From positions 62,001 to 126,000 of the forward strand of contig JAMPAY010000004.1 in the NCBI GenBank assembly GCA_023666945.1: a stretch of DNA of 64,000 nt, written 5' to 3'. A program made the translations under genes and the position numbers. Source of the DNA: Paludibacter sp. Its GTDB lineage: Bacteria; Bacteroidota; Bacteroidia; Bacteroidales; Paludibacteraceae. Shown one piece after another: positions 8,988 through 17,933 of this stretch. Every line of letters begins with the position of its first letter. Position 1 is the first letter of the stretch. Below the pieces are notes generated by a model. It was given only the letters and a program-made list of their open reading frames with translations, was not told the origin of the DNA and searched no databases.

Positions 8988-9175
8988 TACTCAAGGGCTT
9001 CGCAATCCCTGCTTACAGTAGAAAAACAAACGAAGTCCACGCTGAATATATACAAAACCACACACGTAAGTGCGTGGTACGATAATACATACCCGAGGAC
9101 GATTCGTTGTTATTGTTAGGACTGTAAGCAAAAAGTTGCGAAGTTTTTGAGTAATCGCAACAACGTTCAACAAAC
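8955..9175 (-). ncRNA. ssrS: Candidate 6S RNA (Bacteroidales type)
   Basis: On the minus strand 8990-9151 folds into one long rod. The closing stem pairs CTCAA/TTGAG, then CTTCGCAA/TTGCGAAG, then TGCTTACAGT/ACTGTAAGCA, with U-G pairs between the last two. A largely unpaired central bubble follows (12 and 9 bases), then AACGAA..GTCC with GGAC..TTCGTT, and a terminal 8-bp hairpin CCACGCAC/GTGTGTGG with loop TTAC. A terminator follows at once. A rod with a central bubble mimicking an open promoter is the hallmark of 6S RNA, which holds RNA polymerase in stationary phase. The 5' end is not fixed because I see no clear TAnnTTTG box; 9175 is an estimate. Confidence 0.6.
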
Positions 9176-9701
9176 GCCTTTCTATTATGTCTTGCCGAAA
9201 AAATGCTATAATCGAAAGAGTACTTGTCCTTGAATTTTCATATTGTTCGGCATCATTTCCACCCCAAAGAAACATAATCCCTCCAGCGTGGAATACTCCA
9301 ACCCTAATTGTAATTGGTTTGATAAATATACAACCAAACTACGGATTGACTTTATAAAGATACAATGTTTTTTATAAATACACAAGAAGTCTTTTCTGAA
9401 ACACATTCCACTCTCAACTACAGTCATTATCAAAAAAGTATACATTTTTGTCAAAATAACACTCTTTTAATATAATGAACAATAAGTTTCTTTTATAATA
9501 AACAAATTGCTTATACCTTGTGTCGATTGTATATGTTTTTTTTTTACGAAACCATTACGATATCATAGTGAGACCTCGACGAGGTTTCGTCGAATTTCCA
9601 TTTTGTTAAAATCGACTGGTTTCTCCGATTACTAATAGCCCTCTTGCGTAATTCAACATTCTGTTTTCGTTGCAGGCGCTCGGATAGCCTCATCTTTCTA
9701 T
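9176..9701. other. Non-coding region between 6S-like RNA and rlmN
   Basis: No gene supported. An 82-codon minus-strand frame (9206-9454) ends in a strand-like QGQVLFRL that could be the tail of an outer-membrane protein, but it has no proper beginning. The stretch 9570-9606 carries a 37-base motif repeated at 62894-62930 (see separate entry). Confidence 0.4.
9570..9606 (+). repeat. Dispersed 37-base repeat, copy A
   Basis: Begins GAGACC and ends CATTTTGT; 30 of 37 bases match 62894-62930 without gaps. In this copy CGACGA and TCGTCG form a 6-bp hairpin with loop GGTT. Function unknown; both copies lie in intergenic DNA. Confidence 0.5.
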
Positions 9702-9724
9702 TTTCGCGTATAGAATGTTTTTTG

Positions 9725-9732
9725 TACTTTTG
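9725..9732 (+). promoter_or_regulatory. Likely -7 box for rlmN
   Basis: TACTTTTG, 22 bases ahead of the rlmN start codon. The -33 position has TTT rather than TTG, so it is weaker than the other promoters listed. Confidence 0.55.
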
Positions 9733-9754
9733 CAGATAGATATACACATACATT

Positions 9755-10792
9755 ATGGAAGCATTATTAGGTAAAACATTGGTAGAACTGCAGGCCGTTG
9801 CGCTCTCTGTTGGGTTGCCCAAATTTACAGGAAAACAACTTTCGGAATGGATTTACCGAAAGCGTGTTACATCGTTTGAGCAAATGACCAACATCTCTGC
9901 AAAAGGGCGACAGGTATTGGCGGCACAATATACAATAGGGCGTGTAGCACCTATTGCAGAGGCAGTATCAGTCGATGGCACAAAAAAATATCTGTTTCCG
10001 GTGTCGGGGGGAGTGGTGGAGTCGGTGTATATACCCGATGGAGAGCGGGCGACACTGTGTGTGAGTACACAAGCGGGCTGTCGTATGGGCTGCAAGTTTT
10101 GTATGACGGGAACATTGGGGTTCAAAGGACAACTCTCAGTGACCGAAATACTGAATCAGATATTTTCCATTCCCGATGCCGAACGACTCACCAATCTCGT
10201 TTATATGGGCGAGGGCGAACCTTGCGATAATATAGATAATGTACTGCGCAGTTTGCAGATTATGACATCGTCTGATGCGTGTGCTTGGAGTCCGCACCGT
10301 ATCACAGTATCTTCTGTAGGCAAGATGCCCGGACTGCATCGTTTTTTGGAAGAATGCGAATGTCATTTGGCGATAAGCCTGCATAATCCGTTTCCCTCCG
10401 AACGCGCTCAGTTGATGCCGGCTGAACGCGCATGCTCCATTACGCAGGTGCTTGATATTATACGGCAGTATGATTTTCGTCATCAACGGCGGGTGTCGTT
10501 TGAATATATTCTTTTCAAAGATAAAAACGATACGTTGCGGCATGTTAATCAGTTGCGTCGTTTGCTGCAAGATATTCCCTGCCGAGTCAATCTGATTCGT
10601 TTTCATGAAGACCCGCAGCAGGCACGAATGCCGGATGTACTCCATGGCTCCACGATGGAGCAAGCCGAATGGGTACGCGACTATCTGACGGCGAATAATA
10701 TCACCACCACCATACGTCGTTCAAGAGGGGAAGATATATTGGCGGCATGCGGAATGTTGGTCAATGCACTGCAACAAAGTTCGGTCCAATGA
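9755..10792 (+). CDS. rlmN: 23S rRNA (adenine2503-C2)-methyltransferase (dual-specificity RlmN)
   Basis: 345 residues, full length. A radical-SAM enzyme that methylates C2 of A2503 in 23S rRNA and A37 of some tRNAs, using a mechanism with a methyl-cysteine intermediate. The 4Fe-4S cluster motif CxxxCxxC is seen in GCRMGCKFCMTG, and the SAM-binding GEGEP lies downstream. The catalytic cysteine pair includes the Cys in ILAACGML near the C-terminus. Its TGA overlaps the ATG of the next gene (ATGA), which indicates translational coupling. Confidence 0.93.
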   Translation: MEALLGKTLVELQAVALSVGLPKFTGKQLSEWIYRKRVTSFEQMTNISAKGRQVLAAQYTIGRVAPIAEAVSVDGTKKYLFPVSGGVVESVYIPDGERATLCVSTQAGCRMGCKFCMTGTLGFKGQLSVTEILNQIFSIPDAERLTNLVYMGEGEPCDNIDNVLRSLQIMTSSDACAWSPHRITVSSVGKMPGLHRFLEECECHLAISLHNPFPSERAQLMPAERACSITQVLDIIRQYDFRHQRRVSFEYILFKDKNDTLRHVNQLRRLLQDIPCRVNLIRFHEDPQQARMPDVLHGSTMEQAEWVRDYLTANNITTTIRRSRGEDILAACGMLVNALQQSSVQ

Positions 10793-11724
10793 AATGTCGG
10801 TTGCTCTATATTGCCTTCTTAATATTGGGTTGTTGCTATGTGGCAGGACAGACTACGTTGCGTATTGTCGGTTACAATGTAGAGAACTTGTTCGATACAC
10901 GCCACGATTCGCTCAAGCAAGATACCGAGTTTACTCCCGATGGAGAGCGACGTTGGAACTACACCCGCTATCAAAACAAATTGCAACAGATAGCACGGGT
11001 AGTGGCGAATATAGGCGAATGGAATGTTCCTGCTTTAGTAGGATTGTGTGAAGTAGAGAACAAGCAATGTTTGGAAGACTTGTGCAAGGGTGCTTTGCGT
11101 AATTATCAATATCGGTATATTCACCAAGATAGTCCTGATGTGCGAGGTATAGATTGTGCTCTACTATACGATGCAAAACAGTTCAAGCCTATAAAGCAAC
11201 ACTTTATTCCCATAGAGTTGGAAGGACGCCCTACACGTGATATTGTCTATGCTGCAGGAATAGTGGGAAATACCGATACGTTGCATGTGTTTCTCTGTCA
11301 TTTCCCTTCACAAAGAGGAGGCGCATCAAGCACTGCTTCGCGTCGGCAAATCGCGTTGCAGACTTTGCAAGACGCCTTAGATACGTTATTTACCGAACAT
11401 CCGGAGGCTCTCGTTGTAGTAATGGGCGATTTTAATGCCGAGGCTGCAGACAATTTGAAGGGTATGTACAACAAGATGCTTCCTTTTGAAGAAAAAGGGT
11501 GTGGTACTTACAAATATCAGGGGGTATGGAAATGTTTGGACCAGTTTTATGTAAGTCCTTGCTTGCGGAATTTGTCAGAAGCATTTATTTACGATGCCTC
11601 TTGGCTGCAAGAGGACGATACCCATTTCTTGGGGACTCGTCCAAGGCGAACCTATCAAGGCTTTCGTTATCAAGAGTCCGGCTATTCCGATCATTTGCCT
11701 ATCTATATGAATATACATTTTTAA
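10789..11724 (+). CDS. Secreted endonuclease/exonuclease/phosphatase family protein
   Basis: 311 residues from the ATG at 10789, which overlaps the rlmN stop by 4 bases. A signal peptide (MKCRLLYIAFLILGCC, possibly lipidated) is followed by an EEP-fold domain with NVENLFD, the metal-binding Glu in CEVENKQ, GDFN and the C-terminal SDHLPI. The family cleaves phosphodiesters in nucleic acids, phosphoinositides or sphingomyelin; the substrate here cannot be told. Exported location is inferred from the signal. Same strand and close spacing suggest an operon with rlmN and the aldo/keto reductase. Confidence 0.85.
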   Translation: MKCRLLYIAFLILGCCYVAGQTTLRIVGYNVENLFDTRHDSLKQDTEFTPDGERRWNYTRYQNKLQQIARVVANIGEWNVPALVGLCEVENKQCLEDLCKGALRNYQYRYIHQDSPDVRGIDCALLYDAKQFKPIKQHFIPIELEGRPTRDIVYAAGIVGNTDTLHVFLCHFPSQRGGASSTASRRQIALQTLQDALDTLFTEHPEALVVVMGDFNAEAADNLKGMYNKMLPFEEKGCGTYKYQGVWKCLDQFYVSPCLRNLSEAFIYDASWLQEDDTHFLGTRPRRTYQGFRYQESGYSDHLPIYMNIHF

Positions 11725-11740
11725 TACATAAACAATATCT

Positions 11741-12697
11741 ATGGAACTTAAAGGTATTTATACTGCGGCTTCAACCCGTTATGAGCATGCCGACCGCCTT
11801 TATACTCGTTGTGGCAAGAGTGGTGTGTTGTTACCCAAAGTAAGTTTGGGTTTTTGGCATAACTTTGGAGGTAATGATGCTTACGAACGTAGTCGCTCTA
11901 TTACTCATTATGCGTTTGATAACGGCATTACGCATTTCGATTTGGCAAACAACTATGGTCCTCCTTATGGTTCTGCCGAAGAAACAATGGGACGCTTGAT
12001 GGACGATGATTTCCGTCCGTATCGCGACGAACTGTTTATATCAAGCAAGGCGGGCTACGATATGTGGGAAGGTCCTTATGGCGAATGGGGTTCAAGGAAA
12101 TACCTCATGGCAAGTATCAACCAAAGTTTGCGACGGATGCACTTAGAGTACGTAGATTTATTCTATTCGCATCGTTTCGACCCACATACACCTATCGAAG
12201 AAACATTGCAAGCCTTGGTAGATATTGTTAGGTCAGGTAAAGCACTTTATGTAGGTATCTCCAATTGGCCCTTGCAACCGCTCGTGCAGGCGGAGCAATA
12301 TCTGCGTGAACGCGATGTGCCGTTGCTCATCTATCAAGGGCGACTGAATATGCTCAACCGAGAACCTATAGAAGAGGGAATCTTGGATTTCTGCAAAGAG
12401 AAGGGTATTGGTTTTATTGCCTATTCGCCCTTGGCACAGGGTCTGCTTACCGACCGTTATCTGAATGGTATTCCTACCGATTCGCGTATGGCGCAAGAGA
12501 AATTTCTGCGTTCCGAACGTCTTACACCGGAGATGCTCTCTTATATCCGTCAGTTGCAGATAGAGGGTCAGCAACATGGTAGAACTACGGCTCAGGAGGC
12601 ACTGGCATGGGTGTTGGCGCAAGAGGGTGTGACATCTGTATTGGTTGGGGCCAGTAGCGTTGCGCAATTAGCCGACAATATGCATGTATTAGGCTAA
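11741..12697 (+). CDS. Aldo/keto reductase (YghZ/GPR type), C-terminus shortened
   Basis: 318 residues. NADPH-dependent reductase of the AKR14 / glyceraldehyde-3-phosphate reductase group. The catalytic tetrad is visible: Asp in FDLANN, Tyr in NNYGPPYG, Lys in SSKAGY and His in YSHRFD. The segment WGSRKYLMASINQSLRRM is typical of YghZ. Family members usually run 20-30 residues beyond LADNMHVLG with a final helix; here the stop comes at once, 5 bases before the convergent AT-rich helicase gene ends. The tail may have been lost when that gene arrived. The barrel itself is complete, so activity is plausible. Confidence 0.88.
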   Translation: MELKGIYTAASTRYEHADRLYTRCGKSGVLLPKVSLGFWHNFGGNDAYERSRSITHYAFDNGITHFDLANNYGPPYGSAEETMGRLMDDDFRPYRDELFISSKAGYDMWEGPYGEWGSRKYLMASINQSLRRMHLEYVDLFYSHRFDPHTPIEETLQALVDIVRSGKALYVGISNWPLQPLVQAEQYLRERDVPLLIYQGRLNMLNREPIEEGILDFCKEKGIGFIAYSPLAQGLLTDRYLNGIPTDSRMAQEKFLRSERLTPEMLSYIRQLQIEGQQHGRTTAQEALAWVLAQEGVTSVLVGASSVAQLADNMHVLG

Positions 12698-12702
12698 AGA
12701 GA

Positions 12703-15513
12703 TTATAATTGGTGATTAATAATCTGTTGACATTGAATGGGTGATAACATATTGTTACATCCGGATTTGTCATGTTTATAGTTGGTACAACCTAAAAAAT
12801 AACCAGTTTTTCCAAGTTTTACGATAAGATAACCATCTTTACATTTGTCGCATTTTAGAATAGGCAAGTTCCCTCCGCTTAAATCATTAGTCATAAAATC
12901 ACATATTTCAGGTTCATTAGCGCATAGCCAAAGATGTAATCCATAAGAGGATTTATAACGTAATTGCATGGGGTAACCGCATATTGGACAACGCTTTATA
13001 TTGGTCGCAACTTTAATATGCGAGTGATGTAGTTGACCATGCACTATAATGTTTGGATTATCGTGTATCAATTCTGTTATAAATTCAGAGGGATGTTCTT
13101 CTGGAACAACAAGATATACGCGATTTTTTGTACGTGTCAAGGCTACATAAAACAACCTTCGTTCTTCTGCATATTCGATAGAATGATCATCTTTTACAAC
13201 ATATTTTAGAACAGGATCATCTTGTATTTTTGCAGGAAAACCATATGATTCATTACGTGCATTTATGATAATAACATTGTCATAGCCAAGTCCTTTCGCC
13301 CGATGGATTGTTAGAAATTCTAATACGGCGTGTGGGTGCTTTTGGGAGCGTACATTACCACTTTTTTCATCATATAAGAAATCATTGGATTTACATAGAT
13401 TATAGGCGTCAAAACCAAATCGACCTAATAATAGAATAGAGGCTTTCGGATTTTCTGCAAAAATGTTGTCTAGTATATTTTCTACGGTTTTGCCTATTAG
13501 GTAATACTTGCCACCCTTGCCTTGATATTTTTTACGATCAAATTCTTCAGGATATGTTTCTATAATAATTGGATTATTGATATGTTTGGTTGATATAAGT
13601 GCCTTATGTAATTGTGTCGTGTTTTTCTGAATAAATTGACCTGCAATATCAATAACTTCTTGAGCATTACGATAAGTTTTTGTAATTTTCAATTCGAGAC
13701 CATATCCCATTGTTTTCTTAAATTGAGTAAAGAGTGTGATATCGGAGCCTGCATACGCATAAATAGATTGCCAATCGTCACCAACAGCAATAATTTTAGC
13801 GTCACAGATTTTACTTAATTCTTTACTAAGGTCAAAACGTTGCCGCGAAATATCTTGATATTCATCAATAATGATATATTTGAATTGCAGGTTTAGTTTT
13901 TCTTTTTCTTGTTCTTTTAAGATTCTTACAGAATCGTTTAGCATATCTTCAAAGTCAATGGCATGCCGTTCTTTTAGGCGTTTGGAATACTCATAATAAC
14001 ATTGTTCGCATAACGCTAAAAATAATTTGCTACGTTCATTAGAGGTTTGGGCTTCAAATCGATGAAAATCATCAATAGTATAGTTATTTACTTTGAAATT
14101 TTGGATGAAAGTACATACAAGACTTACTAATCGTAGTATATATTTATTTTCTTCTGTTTGTACAATTTTTGTGAATACCTCTTCCGATGAACGCTGATTA
14201 AGTACAAATCCATGTTCAATAAGTTGTTGACGAAGATGTGATAGAAAATTATTACCATCTTTGTAACACGAAAATGTATAGATAAGGTCGGTTTTATGTT
14301 GTCTATGAAGACAAATCTTGTTATTAATTGCTTTTTTGTATTTATTCAGTTCGTCTTGTGTGTATCTGGCATTTTTTCCATCCTCAGAAATTCCAAAATG
14401 TTCAATATAGGCAATTTTATTTCCTTGTTTGATGGTAAAATCAGGTGTATATTGTTTATGAGAGTTGGGAATATGATATGGATAGGGGGCCTCATATTCG
14501 TAGTCTATCTGATTTAGATAGAGGAAATTTGCTAATTGCACTTCTTGCCCAGACCGTAATGTCTCATGAGTAATTGTGATATGCTTTCCTGTTCGTTTGT
14601 CAATAATGTTCTGTGTATATTCTTTTATATTTCCTCTTAGTGTACTGAAATCGGCTTTTGAAAGATAGTTGAAAAAATCGTTGAGATTATCTCCTTCAAA
14701 AGGAGCATCGAAATAAGAGCCGAAAAATAGGATGAGTTTGTTGACTAATTCCGGTTGTTGCAGAATATTACCTTTAAGATAATTGTTAACTACATGAAAT
14801 AGAAAACCGTTATCTACTATGTTTTTCTTTGTATTATCTTGTTTGTGTAAAATGGTATAGCCCGTTTTATGGAAAGTAGTAATCGGACAAGGAATTTTTA
14901 ATGTTTTATTGATTCTCTGCTGTAATTCACCAACGGCTTTGTTGGTGAATGATATTACTAATATCTGTTCAGGTAAAATACCTTGTTTTTCAATTAAGTA
15001 TTTAACTTTAGCAGCGATAGTGGTAGTCTTTCCTGTTCCAGCACCAGCAACTACTAATGTATAATCTTCATCAGATAATACGACATGACGTTGTTCTGCA
15101 TCAAGTAAGATATTGGGGTCAATGGCGTTTAAGATGGTATCTAAATATATTTTATCAGACAACATGTGTCGTCGAATAAAGGAGGCATTATGTGTATAAA
15201 TTAGTTGATTCTTATCAAGTTTTGCTAAATCAGATATATGATTTAGGAATGAATGAATAGTGAGAATATCAATATGATGAGTGTCACAATAGAAAGATAA
15301 GGTTTGTGTATTGGCAAGGTTATGAAAAATAGCCGCTGTATTTTTTGCATTATTGTAAAGTGTAGTATATTCTTTACGTGAAATATATTTGTCTGTTTGC
15401 AACAAAGAATTGAGTTGGTTTTCAAAATCAATAACTACTTGATATTCTTCAGGAATATAACTATTGGATGAAGTCGTATGTCTTAAATTAAATAATTTAT
15501 TGAACCAGGACAT
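12703..15513 (-). CDS. UvrD-family helicase with embedded nuclease-like domain and C-terminal zinc fingers
   Basis: 936 residues, superfamily 1A. Walker A VAGAGTGKTTT at about 155-165, a Walker B/II box IIIDEYQDIS, and TRTKNRVYLVVPEEH near the end of the helicase core. Between the core halves (about residues 330-440) is an insert with YTPDFTI (Asp358) and YIEHFGI (Glu371), the pattern of the PD-(D/E)XK-like insertion seen in helicase IV (HelD)-type proteins. The C-terminus has two Cys4 units (CPICGYP..CANE..C; CDKCKDG..GC) like topoisomerase I zinc ribbons. Clearly more AT-rich than its neighbours, so probably acquired; a DNA repair or antiphage role is possible. Confidence 0.85.
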   Translation of the reverse strand: MSWFNKLFNLRHTTSSNSYIPEEYQVVIDFENQLNSLLQTDKYISRKEYTTLYNNAKNTAAIFHNLANTQTLSFYCDTHHIDILTIHSFLNHISDLAKLDKNQLIYTHNASFIRRHMLSDKIYLDTILNAIDPNILLDAEQRHVVLSDEDYTLVVAGAGTGKTTTIAAKVKYLIEKQGILPEQILVISFTNKAVGELQQRINKTLKIPCPITTFHKTGYTILHKQDNTKKNIVDNGFLFHVVNNYLKGNILQQPELVNKLILFFGSYFDAPFEGDNLNDFFNYLSKADFSTLRGNIKEYTQNIIDKRTGKHITITHETLRSGQEVQLANFLYLNQIDYEYEAPYPYHIPNSHKQYTPDFTIKQGNKIAYIEHFGISEDGKNARYTQDELNKYKKAINNKICLHRQHKTDLIYTFSCYKDGNNFLSHLRQQLIEHGFVLNQRSSEEVFTKIVQTEENKYILRLVSLVCTFIQNFKVNNYTIDDFHRFEAQTSNERSKLFLALCEQCYYEYSKRLKERHAIDFEDMLNDSVRILKEQEKEKLNLQFKYIIIDEYQDISRQRFDLSKELSKICDAKIIAVGDDWQSIYAYAGSDITLFTQFKKTMGYGLELKITKTYRNAQEVIDIAGQFIQKNTTQLHKALISTKHINNPIIIETYPEEFDRKKYQGKGGKYYLIGKTVENILDNIFAENPKASILLLGRFGFDAYNLCKSNDFLYDEKSGNVRSQKHPHAVLEFLTIHRAKGLGYDNVIIINARNESYGFPAKIQDDPVLKYVVKDDHSIEYAEERRLFYVALTRTKNRVYLVVPEEHPSEFITELIHDNPNIIVHGQLHHSHIKVATNIKRCPICGYPMQLRYKSSYGLHLWLCANEPEICDFMTNDLSGGNLPILKCDKCKDGYLIVKLGKTGYFLGCTNYKHDKSGCNNMLSPIQCQQIINHQL

Positions 15514-15568
15514 ATGTATCTCTTTATCAATGTATCAATGTTGTGAGTTCAAATGATAGAATTCAGAA

Positions 15569-15599
15569 CAAAGATATAGCAATTTTTTGAATTATACAA
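15569..15599 (-). promoter_or_regulatory. Promoter of the helicase gene
   Basis: Minus strand TTG (15597-15599), 20 bases, TATCTTTG (15569-15576); 56 bases ahead of the helicase start. Confidence 0.7.
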
Positions 15600-15618
15600 C
15601 TATAGAGAAAACTAATAA

Positions 15619-15693
15619 ATTATACCCTAATAGCACCAACTCCTCTACTAACATTCTGTTTTAGTAGAGGAGTTGGTGCTATTAGGGTATAAT
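15619..15693 (-). terminator. Perfect 33-bp hairpin between meaB and the helicase gene
   Basis: Arms 15619-15651 and 15661-15693 are perfectly complementary, with a 9-base loop (CATTCTGTT). It begins 9 bases after the meaB stop codon, so it can end meaB transcription, but a perfect 33-bp stem is far longer than needed and it lacks a strong T-run. It may be a fold-back mobile-element relic or a boundary of the inserted helicase gene. Confidence 0.6.
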
Positions 15694-15701
15694 GCCTTGG
15701 C

Positions 15702-16793
15702 TTATTGTTGTTTTTTGAAATATTGGTCTAACAAATCGTTGGCAGCCACAAATGAACTGAGGCGGTTGGCAAGTACTTGTTGTTCGGCTTCTTCCAATTG
15801 CTTGGCAATGGTTTCGTTGTTATAGAAATTACCCAACAACTGTGCATTGATAGTTTCGTACATCCAATACTTTGCCTGCTTGTTACGTTTGTAAGTGAAA
15901 TATCCGTTTTTGAGCGTAAATGCCACATAGTCTTCGATCATTTGCCAAACGTCAGCAATACCTGTTTTCTCAACCGAAGAACATGTAACTGCCGTAGGTG
16001 TCCAACCCGATTGTGGCGGTGGAAAGAGCATAAGCGCATTCTTAAATTGCGTTTTTGCGACCTGTGCTTTCTCAATGTTATTACCATCGCACTTATTGAT
16101 AGCAATACCATCTGCCATTTCCATGATGCCACGTTTGATACCCTGTAGTTCATCTCCTGTTCCCGTTACTTGCAAGAGCAGGAAGAAATCGACCATAGAG
16201 TGGGCTGCGGTTTCCGATTGTCCTACTCCCACTGTTTCAACGAATACAGTATCGTAACCTGCTGCTTCGCATAGCACAATGGTTTCGCGTGTTTTTCGCG
16301 CTACTCCTCCTAACGAACCAGCAGAAGGAGAAGGGCGTATAAACGCATTCTTGGCGGCAGACAATTCTGCCATGCGGGTCTTGTCACCGAGAATACTACC
16401 TTTAGAACGTTCGGAACTTGGGTCGATAGCCAATACCGCCAATTTCTTTCCTTTGGCGATGAGTTCCATGCCTAAAGCCTCAATGAACGTAGATTTACCT
16501 GCTCCGGGAACTCCCGTTATGCCTACCCGCACCGCATTGCCTGCGTGCGGAAGGCATACTTCGATAAGTTGTTGCGCTATTTGTTGGTCTTGTGGCAAAT
16601 TGCTTTCCACCAACGTTACCGCCTGACTGAGTATGGAGATATCACCGCGTAGTATGCCAGCGACATATTCATCGGTGGTAAGTACTCGTTTCTTACGTCG
16701 GAATGTGGTGTACGGATTCACAGCGGGCAGGGCGTCTACTCCCTCGTTGACGGTGAGTCCTTTGTAGCGTTGGTCGTTCTCGGGATGCGTCAT
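15702..16793 (-). CDS. meaB: Methylmalonyl-CoA mutase-associated GTPase MeaB
   Basis: 363 residues. G3E-type P-loop GTPase that chaperones adenosylcobalamin-dependent methylmalonyl-CoA mutase, protecting and reloading its cofactor. Walker A GVPGAGKST, the switch region ETVGVGQSE, and the base-recognition NKCDG are present. The mutase genes themselves are not in this window. It starts 12 bases after the DUF1573 gene, at the end of a spoT-like/DUF1573/meaB run. Previously annotated as ArgK in many genomes; an arginine-transport role is not supported. Confidence 0.92.
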   Translation of the reverse strand: MTHPENDQRYKGLTVNEGVDALPAVNPYTTFRRKKRVLTTDEYVAGILRGDISILSQAVTLVESNLPQDQQIAQQLIEVCLPHAGNAVRVGITGVPGAGKSTFIEALGMELIAKGKKLAVLAIDPSSERSKGSILGDKTRMAELSAAKNAFIRPSPSAGSLGGVARKTRETIVLCEAAGYDTVFVETVGVGQSETAAHSMVDFFLLLQVTGTGDELQGIKRGIMEMADGIAINKCDGNNIEKAQVAKTQFKNALMLFPPPQSGWTPTAVTCSSVEKTGIADVWQMIEDYVAFTLKNGYFTYKRNKQAKYWMYETINAQLLGNFYNNETIAKQLEEAEQQVLANRLSSFVAANDLLDQYFKKQQ

Positions 16794-16805
16794 GTCGGTG
16801 TTATG

Positions 16806-17903
16806 TTATTCTTCAACAGTCCAAATAATTGTCAAGCGTATTTTTGACGTAGCGGGGTCGTTGGTTATGATTTCTATTTGACGACGGTATACGCCCGCTT
16901 TAAGATTGGATTGGGGTAACAATTCTATTTTGAGTTCGGTACTTTTGCCGCCTTTAAGTATTGTTTTGGCTACGGTTGCTTTAATGGTTTGCGGGTTGTT
17001 GTTGATGATACGACGAATCTCCAAGGGGTTTTCTCCTGCATTTTTGATGACTGCTTTGGCTACCGGCATGTGGTTGCCCGCCTTTACTGTTCCCAAGTTG
17101 ATGTCTTTGGTGGATATTTCGACTATAGGTGCCTGTTGGCGTTGTGCGACAGTGAGTTTAGAGAAGTCTTCTTCTATTGTTGCCGTGAGCGTAATTTTGT
17201 ATTCGTCGGATATTACGCGTTTGCCATTGACCATGATGTAGAGGTAGTGTGCAACGGGTCCCCATTCTTTGCACTTGTCGGTATCGAAATTGACATTGAG
17301 TGTTCCAACCTCGTTAGGTTTCAATGTTTTGAGAGAGGGTACTGCCGTAAGGAACAAATCTTTGTCGTTTTGCAGAATCTCTACAGTGATGTCGTGGTCG
17401 GTGAGGTTGGTGTATTCGATAGAGCGTGTCAGGTTGTTGCCTTTTGTAATGGTGCCAAATGCCATGGTATTTTGTTTGAGGCTGAGTTCTCCCATTTTGA
17501 TGCTGTATTTATCGACGGGTTTGGCTTGTCGTGGAATAACTTCGCCTTGAATGTATAGTTTGGCAGTAGGGTTGGTAGCATTGGATGTAACCGTAATGGT
17601 TTTGCGGAATTTTCCGGGTCGTCCGTTAGGGTTGTAGGTTACGGTGATGGCTCCTGTTTGTCCCGGTTCGATAGGTGTGCGTGTCCATGTAGGTGTTGTG
17701 CAACCGCAGGATGCTCGTACATTGCTGAGCACCAATGGTTCCATACCTTCGTTTTTGAATTCAAAGATAGTGCTTACACGTCCGTCTTCTTCGTTGATTT
17801 GTCCGAAATTATGTTCTGTTTTTTGGAACGTAATGACGGGTTGTTGTGCCATTGCCCACATTGCCAAACCGAGCAGTGTGCTTAACATAAACGTCTTTTT
17901 CAT
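16806..17903 (-). CDS. DUF1573 (ASH-like) exported protein
   Basis: 365 residues with a signal peptide (MKKTFMLSTLLGLAMWAMA). Three immunoglobulin-like ASH units follow: the first carries the DUF1573 hallmark ASCGCTTP after FKNEGMEPLVL, and the third contains NAGENPLEIRRI. Such proteins are common in Bacteroidota and are thought to be periplasmic or outer-membrane-associated, with no established role. Lies 30 bases downstream of the RelA/SpoT gene and 12 bases upstream of meaB. Confidence 0.85.
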   Translation of the reverse strand: MKKTFMLSTLLGLAMWAMAQQPVITFQKTEHNFGQINEEDGRVSTIFEFKNEGMEPLVLSNVRASCGCTTPTWTRTPIEPGQTGAITVTYNPNGRPGKFRKTITVTSNATNPTAKLYIQGEVIPRQAKPVDKYSIKMGELSLKQNTMAFGTITKGNNLTRSIEYTNLTDHDITVEILQNDKDLFLTAVPSLKTLKPNEVGTLNVNFDTDKCKEWGPVAHYLYIMVNGKRVISDEYKITLTATIEEDFSKLTVAQRQQAPIVEISTKDINLGTVKAGNHMPVAKAVIKNAGENPLEIRRIINNNPQTIKATVAKTILKGGKSTELKIELLPQSNLKAGVYRRQIEIITNDPATSKIRLTIIWTVEE

Positions 17904-17933
17904 TGTTTTTGATAGTTTATAGGTTTGTTATAT

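Noticed and set aside
9206..9454. 82-codon minus-strand frame upstream of the 6S-like RNA
   Set aside because: The end looks like an outer-membrane strand, but there is no signal peptide or conserved start and the surrounding DNA is AT-rich debris.
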